DNA of 64,000 bases from Bretschneidera sinensis (lineage: Eukaryota; Streptophyta; Magnoliopsida; Brassicales; Akaniaceae). Positions 44,595-56,385 of this stretch are shown one piece after another (within the stretch, counting starts at the first letter, position 1; each line of letters begins with the position of its first letter). The notes beneath the pieces were generated by a model, which was not told the DNA's origin, made no database searches, and worked only from the letters and a program-made list of their open reading frames with translations. The translations under genes and the position numbers were made by a program. Where the stretch lies: contig CM043700.1 of NCBI GenBank assembly GCA_023935145.1, positions 31,187,001 to 31,251,000 on the forward strand. The letters run 5' to 3'.

Positions 44595-45673
44595 TGTTGG
44601 AAATTACCTTGACAAGATGCCCAGGTGGTGATCTTCCAAACACTCAAGTCTAGAGTGACTTGTAGAAAAAGTTGGAATCGAAAACAGGAATAGAAAATCA
44701 AAGAAAGAAAGAAGACAAGCAATTTGTTATCGAGGTTCGACAATGTGCCTACGTCCCCGTGAGTTCTTCCGAACTCTCTGCACTAAATCAAATGGTTCTT
44801 ACAAGTTACAGTAATCCTCTTCAAGAAACCAAGTTCTTGAAGAAACCAAGAAGAGAAGAAAGGAAGAATATGAGAACTAATAATGCTCTCTTTCTAATCT
44901 AGACTTCTCTATCTTTTACACCCAGCCTTATTATAAAGAGTCCCTCTTGTGTTTATGTCTCTCACACAATTCTCCCTTGTATTATAATTGATCTCATAAT
45001 GTCACAATGTATGCTCTATTCTCCTATATGAAAAATGAGGCTAAGAAAACCCTTTTATAGCCATCCACTTCTTGGACATTCTTGTGAATCAATCTCCACC
45101 CTTTGATCATGATCTCCACTTAATCATGGCCCTTCATCATTTTCCTAAGTGGTGTTATGCATTTTGACCTTGCATACATGCACCTAAGAGAGTCCTTATG
45201 CATACTGCCTATGTGTGCTTGACTTTTCCTAGCACCTAGGCGCTCAACAGGGCAAGGTGCGGTGCTGGGAAGAGTGCCTTTGCAGCAGTTCTTGGGTGGT
45301 GAGGTGATGGTGCGTGCGCGGTGCAGTGCTGGTGCATTCCTGGAGGCATGCACACTGGGTGGTGAGGTGCTGGATGCTGAGCGGTGCAGTGTTGGCCCTA
45401 TCCCAGCAGCATCCATGCTGGAAGGTACGGTGCTGGATGCTGAGTGGTGAGGTGCTGGTGCCCACTGATGCTGCCCAGCAGTGCGCACACTCCATCAGCT
45501 TGTGTGCAGAAGTGCACACACCAGTGCGCCTAGCCTTACCTTATTCCAAAGTGACGCATACATATGTGTGCAGTCTTCTAACTTACTGAACTTTAATCCT
45601 CCACCCTTGGTTTAGACTTTAACCATCTTTGAACCATGTTGGGACCTGCTTAAACCTTAGACAAATACCAACA
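44595..45673 (-). repeat. C2 3' LTR
   Basis: TGTTGGAAAT...AATACCAACA, 1079 bp. On the minus strand a GC-rich GGTGAGGTGCTGG-type repeat block (45240-45490) lies upstream of a TATA box GGCTATAAAAGGG (45063-45051). Minus-strand ORFs across the block are repeat by-products. Confidence 0.9.
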
Positions 45674-45750
45674 ATCTCTACCTTTGTCTAAGTGTTTAAA
45701 CCCGAACCATTTTTGCAGAGAGCTCCAGGATTTAAACTCATCTTGAGTCA

Positions 45751-48700
45751 TCAATCAACCGACTCCATTCTTAAAAAGTCCAAGGCAATGATTGGCCTTC
45801 TTAGAGGTAGAACCTTGGTGCCTAAATCTGCAGGACTTTCCTCCGTGGTCTTCTTGTCAACATGAATGCATCCTTTCATACCATTTTTCAGAATGTAATG
45901 ATACCGACCATCCATATACTTTGTCCCCTTATGGAACACCAGATTCCTCCATAAGTGCCACGCACTTTGGCTATCCAAAGATACCACCACCTGCTCTTTT
46001 AGGACCTCTCACTCGTCCAACAACCCTTTGCACCCAATAGCCTCCTTTATGGCTTCCATAGTCGCTATGCGTTCTACCTCGGTTGTTATGAGTGCTACTA
46101 CTGGCTGCCACTGAGCCTCCATGTACCTCAGCAACCACTTCATCCCAAGCCAATGCTTCTTTCCAGGATTACTCACAAATCTGCTGAGAACACCAATTGC
46201 CCAAGAAATCCTCAATCGATTTCTCTCCTTTTCTTGGATTCTACACATCCCAAGGATCTTTTGTGTAAGGCTGAGATCCTTCCTCTCGAACTCCTCACTG
46301 AGTTGAGATGTAAACCTTTCCATCCTTTTCCTGCTGTTCCAAACCAACAGCACATCAATGACATAGATGAGGATACTCACCATCTTCTCCACCTTGTGTC
46401 CAGGTGAGAAAGTTTATGTGAAATCTATGTCTTCTCTTCTTGTGAACCCATTCGCCATCGTCATAGCTTTGTTCCAGACTTCATCTCCTAGAGGGTACCC
46501 TTCTTTGATACTGTAAGTGCACTTACATTCTACAACTTTCTGCTTTCTTAGAATTTTCACCAATTCTCAGAAGTTGTTCTTCCTCAAAGAATCCATTTCT
46601 TCCTCCTTAGGTAGCTTCCACCTTGACGAATCCTTACACTTTATGGCATCCGTGTAAGTTTTTGGTTCAACCTCTCCTTCTATCTAAGGAGCTATTACAT
46701 TAGCATCAACAAACCCATATCTCAAAGGTGGTCTAACCACCTTCCTTCCCCGGTCTCTTGTGAGCTGGTAGTCATTCCGACTTGCTGCATCAACCTCTTC
46801 TTGTTCAGCCTCTTCTTAAGTTTCTTGAGCTTGGCCTTCATCCAAGGGTTCTACCTGGTCAGAACCCTCTTACCTTCTTTGCTCTACCTGAACCGAGTTC
46901 TCCTTGATGTGATACTCCACAACTTCCGGACTAGTTTGCTCACTAGCCCCTGCAGGGTTGGTTTTCTCCAAGTAGGGAAATAATAATTCATTAAAAATAA
47001 CATCCCTACTTATAATCAGTTTCATACCCTTCTTTTCTAAGGACCACAACCTATATCCCTTAACCCCATCACCATATCCTAGAAATACACATTTTCTAGA
47101 TCTTGGGCTAAGTTTATCCTCCCTTTGATGTGCATATGCAGCACATCCAAAAGTCCTAAGGTTGTTTAATTCAGGGGGTTTTCCACTCTACATCTCCATA
47201 GGAGTCTTGAGCTCTAAAGCTCTAGAGAGTAATCTATTTACCAAGTATGCAGCTGTAGCCACAGCTTCTCCTAAAAAATATTTTGGTAAACCGGATCCTA
47301 TTAGCATGTACCTAACCTTTTCCATAAGGGTTTTATTCATCCACTTAGCAACTCCACTTTGCTGAGGGGTTTCCACAACCATCTTATGTCTTAGAATCCT
47401 ATTTAACCTACAGAATTGATTAAGTTATTGGTTAAAAATTTGTAAGCCATTATCGATTCTTATCCCCTTAACTACTCTACCAATTTGAGTCTCAGCCAGT
47501 CTTTTCCACACCACTAATTTTTTCAAAGCATCTGATTTATTTTTAACCAAATAAACACAAACCTTTCTTGAATAATCATCAATTAAAGACAGAAAGTAAA
47601 TGTTACCTCCATGTGTTGGTGTCCTTGTTGGTCCCCAAAGATCTGCATGAATGTAGTTAAGAATGCCCTTAGACTTGTGCACTCCAGTGTTGAAGTTGAT
47701 CCGGTGTTGCTTCTCAAGAACACAGCACTCGCAGAAATCAAGTTCATCTACTTTGTCACCACCAAGTAGGCCATCCTTGCTAAGAACTTGCAGGCCCTCT
47801 TCGCTCATATATCCCAAGCGAATGTGCCAAAGGGCTGCCCTATCCATCTCAACCATCAAGCTTGCTGTTTGATCCTTGATTTCCATGTCTATGATCATCT
47901 CATAGAGTCCATCGTTTCTTGCTGCCTTGATCACTACCAAAGATCCCTTGGCCACCTTGATCTTTCCTCCCTCTATTTTGCATGTATACCCCATGGAATC
48001 CAGCTGCCCCAATGAGATCAAATTTCTCTTCAAATCTGGAAGATACCTCATATTTTCCAGCAGCCTTATCATTCCATCAAATATCCTCAATTGGATGTCT
48101 CCAATCCCTCTCACTTGGCAAGAATTTTCATTCCCCAAGAAGACCCTTACATCATTGATCTCCTTGAAATTATTGAACCATTCCTTGTGAGGGCACATGT
48201 GATAAGTGCACCCAAAATCAAGAATCCACTTTCTACTGCCTTCTTGCCCCTTGCTTATATCCGAGCATATAACAAGAACATCATCACCTTGCTGTTCTCC
48301 CATAGCAACCGAAGGCTCTCCATTTTTGGTATCGCTTCTCCTCTCATCCCATATCCTCTTCTTGCAATCTTTCTTAAAATGGCCCTCCTTGTTGCAGTAG
48401 AAGCATCTCCTTCCTCCAACCCTTAATTTAGAGTGTGCTTTCCCATGGCTTTCTCTTCTACCTTTGTCCCAGTAGTAGCCATTGTTGCTGCCATTCCGAG
48501 TTGTTGGCCTTCCTTTTACGAACAACCCCTCTCCATTTGATGTCTCCTTCATCTTGGCTTTGAAATCGTGTGCCCTTATAGCATTGATCACAATCTCATT
48601 TGTCAAAGTATCCCTTCCATACTCAATAGCATTAATCAAATTATCAAAGCAATTAGGAAGAGAATTTAACAAGATAACAGCCAATTGTTCATCCAAAAAA

Positions 48701-49098
48701 TAATGCTACTGCTATTCAAATCTTGAACTAGCTTATTAAAGACATCAAAATTATCTTGCAACTCTTTACTAGAGTCCATTTTAAATATTCTTTTAAGAAG
48801 ATAAATCTTGTTAGGGAGAGTTTTGGTAAGAAACAACTCATCTAGCTTCTTCCATATTACAGTCGGATTCCTCCGAGTCTCCGCACTCCCTTGTGATACT
48901 ATCCGACATGTGCAAGAAAATGGTGCTATAAGCCATCTTCTCAGTCCGCTGGTCCTCTGTGACACTTGCTGAAAAAGCATCATCTTCTCCAATAGCCAAG
49001 TCCACTTTCTATTGCATTAGAACCGCCTTGATCTACCACTTCCAAAAGGCAAAGTCTCCCTTTCCATCAAACTTCTCAACACAGAAATTTAAAGCCAT
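45751..49098 (-). pseudogene. C2 broken gag-pol
   Basis: Read on the minus strand from ATG 49098 (MALNFCVEKFDGKG). The gag region has stops and shifts until an open 423-residue stretch (48696-47425). That stretch holds the zinc knuckle CFYCNKEGHFKKDC, a protease site WILDFGCTYHMCP (D-F-G in place of D-S-G), the GAG-pre-integrase HIRLGYMSEEGL and the integrase start GILNYIHADLWGP with YDDYSRK-like LIDDYSRKVCVYL. Integrase continues at 47382-47188 (TPQQSGVAKWMNKTLMEKVR). Little reverse transcriptase remains (about 46390-46620). RNase H remnants run to 45751 (SLDSQSAWHLWRN; HYILKNGM). The altered protease site and missing polymerase core mean it cannot move by itself. Confidence 0.85.
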
Positions 49099-49304
49099 CT
49101 TTGGGGATAAAATCCCAGATTTATGCACTACCCTTAACTGCTTTCTTCAACCTCAAGAACACAGATCGAAGATGGATCTTTAACACCGTTCTTGAATCAA
49201 CCTTCAAGAACACGATCAAATCTTGATCTTTACACTTTTCTTGAATCACCCAAGAAGTTGATCTTTGATTCTTGGAGTCTTGGCTCCATCACTTTCTTGT
49301 TCTT

Positions 49305-49400
49305 GCTCCGATACCCAGCTGTGCAGCTCTGATACCACTGTTCAAAGCTCTGATACACAGCTATACAGCTCTGATACTACTGTCCAAAGCTCTGATACCA
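49305..49400 (-). repeat. Five tandem copies of the primer-binding motif, 21-bp period
   Basis: GCTCTGATACCA or close variants start at 49305, 49326, 49347, 49368 and 49389, exactly 21 bp apart. The copy nearest the LTR (49389-49400) is perfect and in the functional position; 49326 is also perfect; the others have one or two changes. The unit is a duplicated primer-site segment. Confidence 0.9.
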
Positions 49401-49401
49401 C

Positions 49402-50479
49402 TGGTGGAAATCATCTTGACAAGATGCCCAGGTGGTGATCTTTCAAACACCCAAGTCTAGAGTGACTTATAGGAAAAGTTGGAATCGAAAATAGGAATAG
49501 AAAATCAAAGATAGAAAGAAGATAAGCAATTTGTTATCGAGGTTCAGCAATGTGCCTATGTCCCCGTGAGTTCTTCCGAACTCTCTGCACTAAATCAAAT
49601 GGTTCTTACAAGTTACAGCAATCCCCTTCAAGAAACCAAGTTCTTGAATAAACCAAGAAGAGAAGAAAGGAAGAAGATGAGAACTAACAATGCTCTCATT
49701 CTAATCTACACTTCTCTATCTTTTACACCCAGCCTTACTACAAAGAGTCCCTCTTGTGTTTATGTCTCTCACACAATTCTCCCTGGTATTACAATTGATC
49801 ACACAATTTCATAGTGTATTCTCTATTCTCTTATATGAAAAATGAGGCTAGGAAACCTTTTTTATAGCCATCCAATTCTTGGACATTCTTGTGAATCAAT
49901 CTCCACCCTTAATCATGATCTCTACTTAATCATGGCCCTTCATCACTTTCCTAAGTAGTGCTGTGCATTTTGACCTTGCACACACGCAACTAAGAGAGTC
50001 CTTATGCATGCTGCCTATGTGTGCTTGACTTTGCCTAGCACCTAGACGCTCAACAAGGTAAGGTCTGATGCTGGGCAGAGTGCCTTTGCAGCAGCTCTTG
50101 GGCGGTGAGATACTGGTGCGTGCGCGGTGCAGTGCTGGTACGTTCCTGGAGGCATGCACACTGGGCGATGAGGTGCTGGATACTGAGCAGTGCGGTGCTG
50201 GCCCTGTCCCAGCAGTACCTATACTAGAAGGTGCAGTGCTGGATACTGAGCAGTGAGGTGCTGGTGCACATTGATGCTACCCAACAGTGCGCACACTCCA
50301 TCAGCTTGTGTGCAGAAGTGCACACACCAGTGCACCTAACCTTACCTTGCTCCAAAGTGATGCACACACATGTGTGCAGTCTTCTAACTTGCTGAACTTT
50401 AATCTTCCTCCCTTAGTTTAGACTTTAACTATCTTTAAACCATGTTGGGACCTGCTTAAACCTTAAATAAATACCAACA
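49402..50479 (-). repeat. C2 5' LTR
   Basis: Starts TGGTGGAAATC (TGTTGGAAAT in the other LTR) and ends AATACCAACA, 1078 bp. The GC-rich block is at 50050-50290, and a GGCTATAAAAAAGG box is at about 49868-49855 on the minus strand. Confidence 0.9.
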
Positions 50480-50789
50480 TTATAAACAAACGAAAAGTAC
50501 TAAAATGAAAATGATATGTCTGGGGTGCCTCCCATGAGCACTAAGTTTTACATCTTCAGCCAGACGGGATATCCTCTCACTGCTGATCATCTGTGGGTGT
50601 AGTCGAGGAGGTACCGGTTGCAGGAGGTAGCTTCTGGTAAAAATGCGCTCGATAGTAAAGGGTATATGCGCTCGATCACAATGTCTCAAATAGTGACGTT
50701 ATATGCTGCAGAAACTAGGATTTCAAATGTTTCAGGTGTCCAAGCATCAGATATATATTGTACAGCTTCAAGTGTTAAGTCTTTGTCCT
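50480..50789 (-). other. R1 remnant of ORF3 end and 3' marker
   Basis: On the minus strand this matches F1 around 39840-39930: the ORF3 stop region (GATGATCAGCAGTGAGAGGA-like) and the GGGAGGC marker. The body of ORF3 is missing, with CGATCG-type motifs at 50645-50680 where it should be. R1 therefore lost ORF3 but kept pol, the reverse of F1. Confidence 0.65.
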
Positions 50790-53700
50790 AATGAGGCATG
50801 GTGAGATCGAGGTATGGTTTGACGCGATTTCCATGGACTGTAAAAGTCTGATTGCTGTTTGAGCTATGAATTTCCAAAGCTCCATGAGGAAAGACCTTGG
50901 TGACCACATACAGACCAGTACAACGGGACTTTAGTTTACCAGGGAACAACCTTAACCTTTAATTGTGGAGTAGCACCCTTTGCCCTACATGAAACTCTTT
51001 TTGCACTAGGTGTTTGTCATGATAGGCCTTTGCCCTTTCCTTGTAAAGCTTGGTATTACTCTTCTAGCTCATTTAAGTGCAGCCTCATTTTCTCACCCCA
51101 CTTGTTTCATATCGAAGTTGAATTGTTTAATGGCCCAATAGGCTCTATGTTCTAGCTCGACGGGTAGATGACAAGCTTTGCCAAAGACTAAGCGGTATGG
51201 GGACATCCCAATTGGTGTCTTATAAGCTGTTCGGTATGCCCGCAGAGCATCGTTGACTCGTAAAGACCAGTTCTTTCAACTAGGATTCACGGTTCTCTCC
51301 AAGATGCTTTTGATTTCTCGGTTACTTATCTCCACTTGGCCACTAGTCTAAGGGTGATATGGGGTGCCAAACTTATGGGTGATTCTATATTTTTTTTATG
51401 AGTGTGGCAAAAGAATGATGATGGAAGTGGCTGCCTCCATCACTGATGATCGCTTTTGGTGTTCCGAACCGGGTAAAAATGTTATCCTGTAGAAACTTTA
51501 ACACCACTTTGTGATCATTAGTCTTTGAGGGGACTGCCTCAACCCATTTAGACATATAATCCACACCCACAAGAATATATAAATTATCAAAGGAATTGGG
51601 GAAGGGACCCATGAAATCAATGCCTCATACATCAAGAAGTTCTACTATGTGGATATTTTGTAGGGACATTTGATTTCGGGATGAAATGTTACCTGTCCGT
51701 TGGCATTTATCACATGAGCTGCAGAATGTAAAGGCATCTTTAAATAGATTAGGCCAATAAAAACCGGATTGTATTATCTTAAGTGCTGTTTTCTTGGCTC
51801 CAAAGTGTCCTTCACAAGCAAACTGATGGCAGTGTTGTAATAAGCTCAAATGCTCATCTTCCGAGACACACCGTCAAATGATCTGATCGGGACAGAATTT
51901 GAAAAGGTAGGGATCGTTCCAGTGGTAGTGTCGAAACATAGATATTAACTATTTCTTTCCTTGTGTTGTCATACCTGGGGGAAAAACTTTAGCAGTTAGG
52001 TAATTGACAATATCAGCATACCGTGGGAGTTTTACCTCTAGTGCAAACAATTGCTCATCAGGGAAGTTCTCATTTAAAGGTAACTCATTTGTATCATTCT
52101 CATAGGGTAGCCTTGATAAGTGATATGCAACCCCATTCCCACTGCCCTTCTTGTCTTTGATTTCCAAATTGAATTCTTATAGAAGCACCCATCTGATTAA
52201 CCTAGGCTTTGCATCATTCTTAGAAAATAGATATCTCAAAGTAGCATGGTCAGTGTATACAATAACTTTAGAGCCAATAAGATATGATCTTAACTTTTCT
52301 AAAGCAAAAATAATAGCTAACAATTCTTTTTTTAGTGGTAGAATAGTTAAGCTGAACATCATTTAAAGTTCTAGAAGCATAGTAAATAGCGTGAGGTACC
52401 TTATTGACTCTTTGACCTAGGACAGCTCCCAAGGCAAAATCACTAGCATCATATATTAACAGGAATGAAAGGCTCTAATCTGGTGCCATCATTATTGGGG
52501 TGGAGGTTAGAACATTCTTCAGAGTGTTGAAAGTTGTCATACAGTTATCAATCCACTCGAATTTGGTATTTTTAGCTAACAATGCACACAGAGGTCTTGA
52601 AATCTTGGAGAAGTCCTTGATGAATCTTCTATAAAAACCAGTATGCTCGAGAAAGCTTCTAACACCCTTGACTGTGAGAGGGGGAGGTAGCTTTGAAATA
52701 ATGTCTATTTTAGCCTTGTCTACCTCAATACCTTTGTTGGAGATGGAGTGACCCAACACAATGCCTTGTTGAACCATGAAGTGACATTTCTCCCAATTTA
52801 GCACTAAGTTACTTTCTTCACATCTCTTTAGGACACTTTCTAAATGACATAGGCATTCATCAAAATTGGAACCAAAGACACTGAAGTCGTCCATGAATAC
52901 CTCAATGTACTTCTCCACCATATCGGAAAAATATGCTCACATACATCTTTGAAAAGTGGCTGGTGCGTTGCATAATCCGAATAGCATCCTCCGATAAGAA
53001 AACGTGCTAAAAGGGCATGTGAAGGTGGTATTTTCTTGATCTTCAGGCACTATAGCAATCTGGTTGTATCCACTGTACCCATCCAAAAAGAAATAGTAGC
53101 TGTAGCCAGCTAATCTTTCTAACATTTGATCAATGAATGGCAAGGGGAAATTATCTTTTCAAGTAACCTTGTTTAATCTTCGATGGTCAGTACATACTTT
53201 CTAACCAGTTATTTTTCTTGTGGGTATGAGCTCTTCATTTTCATTTTTTACTACTATGATCCCACTCTTTTTAAGAACAACTTGAACCGGCCTTACCCAC
53301 TTACTGTCTGAAATAGGGTAGATAATGCCAACATCTAAGAGTTTCAATATCTTGGCCTTTACTACCTCTTTCATGTGTGGGTTAACTCTTCTTTGAGTGT
53401 CTCGAGTGGGCCTTGCTTCATCCTCAAGATATATATTATGTATGCATTTGGACGGACTTATTCCCTTAATGTCAGCAATGGTCCATTCAATGGTGGATCT
53501 ATGCTCCCTTAGAACTCTTAATAATTTGTCTTCTTCTCCAAAACTCAAATTTGCAGCCACAATTACCGGTAATGTTTTCTTCTCTCCCAAGTAGGCATAA
53601 GTTAAATGTTCTAGCAGCTGCTTTAATGCCAAAGTAGGTGCCTGGACAATAGAAGGAAGAAGAGTGGTATTAGTAGGCATGGGAGTTTCAAATAAAGAAG

Positions 53701-54350
53701 CATACTTACTTGAATGTTTTAGAGAAGCCTCAAGAAGTTGCACAGTTTTCATGATGCTATTAGTGATATCTTCCGGTTCTTGCTCAATATCCACAATTGT
53801 AAGGCTATGAGTAAGAGTAATCTCCAAGGGATCAACATGCTGGATCTGAAAAGCTTGCTCAACAAAATTGTGTATCATACATACATTAAAGCATTTCATA
53901 TTATCTTGAAGTAATCTTAGTGCATCAAATATTTTGAATTCTATTTTCTTTCCATTCACCTTCATACTTACTGTACCCTTTTTCACACAAATCTTTGTAT
54001 CGGTGGTTCTCATGAAGGGTCTTCCTAAAATGATGGGCAAGGGTAATGGCATAGGACATTCCTCCATATCTAACACAATAAAATCCGCAGGCAGAATGAA
54101 CTCACCTACATTCACAAGGACATCCTCAAGAATACCTCTAGGTTTTTTTATACTTCTATATACCAACTGCAAGGTAATGGAAGTTGGTTATAGCTCCCCT
54201 AATCTAGGGTGTCAAATACTGTGTATGGTAGCAAATTTAAACCTGCTCCCAAATCTAATAATGCTCGCTCAAATAACTGATCACCTATCCTACAGGGAAT
54301 AGTGAAACTACCTGGATCTTTTAGTTTCAGTGGAAGTTTTCTTAATAGCA
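50790..54350 (-). pseudogene. pol: R1 broken pol: protease, reverse transcriptase, RNase H, integrase
   Basis: Minus-strand reading starts with the protease ALLDLGAGLNLLP (about 54265-54230), then ILEDVLVNVGEF and LPIILGRPFM. An open stretch 54172-53201 leads into reverse transcriptase (DSKWVRPVQVVLKKSG). It continues at 53143-52937 (FLDGYSGYNQIAIVPEDQE) and 52921-52475 with FMDDFSVFG as the catalytic site. RNase H reads [20 protein letters not shown] and [11 protein letters not shown] (52362-52177). Integrase reads [36 protein letters not shown] and [10 protein letters not shown] (51849-51385), with the last part to about 50800. The order and motifs are Athila/Tat-group Ty3/gypsy. Stops break it into at least eight segments. 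Confidence 0.88.
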
Positions 54351-56084
54351 CAACACTTACCTCTTCAGTTAAAGCTACAGTTTCATGTTCTTGAAACTTT
54401 CTTTTATGAGTGCAACAATCTTTTAGAAACTTAGCATAAGCTGGTATTTGTTGAATTGCATTTCATAAAGGAATGTTTATTTCAACTTTTCGCAAGGTTT
54501 CAAAAATATCAAGTAATTTATTTTCTTTCTTTTGTTTCACTAAGCTTTGTGGGAAGGGTGGAGCATTCACCTTCTCCATCTCACTTACCTTTGATGCTGT
54601 TGCAGATTCATCGGACCCTATCACCTTACCATTTCTAAGGGTCGTGATAGCTTTGAGTTGTTGATGTCCCCCAGGGTGTTGAGCTGGAATCTCCCTTTGC
54701 TTTCTGCTACTCATCTCCTTAGTCACTTGTCCCATTTGTACCTCTAACATTTTGATGGCTTGTTCATGTTTTGCTATGGTTTGCTTTAGTTCAGTCCAGA
54801 ATTACTTTTCTTCTGCCATGAACTGATCTTGTGAAGTCATGAGTTGTTACTGTTGAGATGCTAGTTGCCTCACAAGACTTTCAAGGTCATTTTTCTTTGG
54901 TTCAATAACAGATTGGGCTGCTGGTTGGAAGTTTTTTGCTGCCCTTGATTGTTTTGGTTATTGCTTCATGAGAAATTCGGGTGATTTCGCCATCCAGGGT
55001 TGTATGTGTTAGCATAGGGGTTGTTTTTCGGTGGATAATTATTTTGTCCCAAAAAGTTGGCTTGCTCATGATCTGCAGATGAATACAAGGGATACTTATC
55101 AGTATTATGATCAAATTGTGAGCAAATGGCATATACCTGGAGTGGTGCAGCTCGTGGGTTCATTGAGGAGTTCTGAGCAGCTATAGCTTTAACCAATAGA
55201 TCAAGTTTCCTCTCTACTGCTGCTATTTGAGGAGATGATCCTCCATTTAAGCTTACCTCATACATACCCTTACTTTTGGTTATATGTCTACTTCGAGAAG
55301 AGAACTGCTGCATGTGTTCACTTAGGGTTTCGAGAAGTTCCATAGCCTCTTCACTGCTCTTCTCCATCAGCACTCCTCCACAACCCGAATCCACAATGTT
55401 TTTGTTAGAATCACTCAAACCTTCATAGAAAACTTGTACCAGTTCATCTTAGGGTAGGTTGTGGTGTGGGCACTTGAGTAGTAGCTCGTTGAAGTGTCCC
55501 CAGGCCTCGAAGAATAGATCACCATCCTTTTGTTGGAAGGATTGAATTTCCTTCCTCATTTGTCTCATCTTTTGGGCTGGGAAGAACTTCCTTAGGAATT
55601 TGCTAGCCAACTCCTCCAAAGTGTGGATGAAAACTACAGGCAAAGAATTATACCAAAATTTAGCATTATCTTTCAACGAAAAAGGGAAAAGAATTAACCT
55701 TATTCCTTATTGGTTTAAGCCTCAGATGTGCTGGAATTTACAAAGGTCGAAGAACTCTCGAAAGTGCAAATGTGGATCCTCACTAGGTGTATCCCTAAAG
55801 TGAGTTAGTGCACTAAGTATTTATGGAGATATGTAGTAGTTTCCTTCTGCCTCGGGTTGATATGCAATGCACGAAGGTTGATCGAGGTTCTGTGGGATGA
55901 AGGATTGCTTCATCGGCTTCCACTTGGGTGGTTGCTGTTCGGCTATCTGTTTTGCCATCGATGTGTCTTCCTCAATTCCTCCTTCTACCTCTTCCGAGTT
56001 ATCTCTAAGCCTTTGTCGGATAGTCCTCTCTAACTCGGGATCAAGGGGAAGGAATATCGGATTCTTGGATCAACGTTCGTGCAT
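54351..56084 (-). pseudogene. gag: R1 broken gag
   Basis: ATG at 56084 (minus strand) opens MHER, then a stop, then KNPIFLPLDPELERTIRQRL. It follows the F1 gag along its length: LKDNAKFWYNSLPVVFIHTL (55676-55610), ILVDSGCGGVLMEKSSEEAM and the CSQFDHNTDKYP remnant of the zinc knuckle, with cysteines lost relative to F1. It ends in the NPYANTYNPGWRNHPNFS motif at about 54970. The stretch to 54351 is the gag-protease linker with shifts. Stops are frequent throughout. Confidence 0.85.
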
Positions 56085-56366
56085 GAATCAGTGGCAGTTA
56101 CGTAAGTGCAGTAGTCAAACACTGCTACTCGGATAACTCTCTACCTCAATTACACTCGATCGCACAGGAGGGTGCGCTCGATCGCAAATGGCATAGAAAG
56201 CTCTCCTGGAGTACCTGAAACAGAGAAAAAGGAAATTGATTAGGGTTTTGATGAAAAGAAAAATAAGATAAAAACAATAATTAAGAATGGAATAGATTAA
56301 AAAGGAAATAACAATAATTAAACTAAATGAAAGATTAATTCTAAAAGGAAATTTAGCGCAATCCCT

Positions 56367-56379
56367 AGCAACGGCGCCA
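56367..56379 (-). other. R1 primer binding site (tRNA-Asp type)
   Basis: The plus strand reads AGCAACGGCGCCA, the reverse complement of TGGCGCCGTTGCT, just inside the 5' LTR. Confidence 0.8.
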
Positions 56380-56385
56380 AAAACT

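Larger units (their letters stand above)
44595..50479 (-). mobile_element. C2: minus-strand, decayed Ty1/copia element
   Basis: LTRs lie at 44595-45673 and 49402-50479, flanked by TTATA on both sides (44590-44594, 50480-50484). The tRNA-Met primer site is at 49389-49400 (minus strand). Gag-pol is broken and most of reverse transcriptase is deleted. Gag reads VEKFDGKGDFAFWKW, which is reminiscent of Tork-like copia elements; the lineage is uncertain. It inserted in R1's 3' non-coding region. Confidence 0.9.

Noticed and set aside
45120..45519. Ala/Ser/His-rich ORFs in the C2 LTR
   Set aside because: The GC-rich LTR repeat block is read in two frames; the equivalent frame in the other LTR (49926-50159) differs in start and extent.
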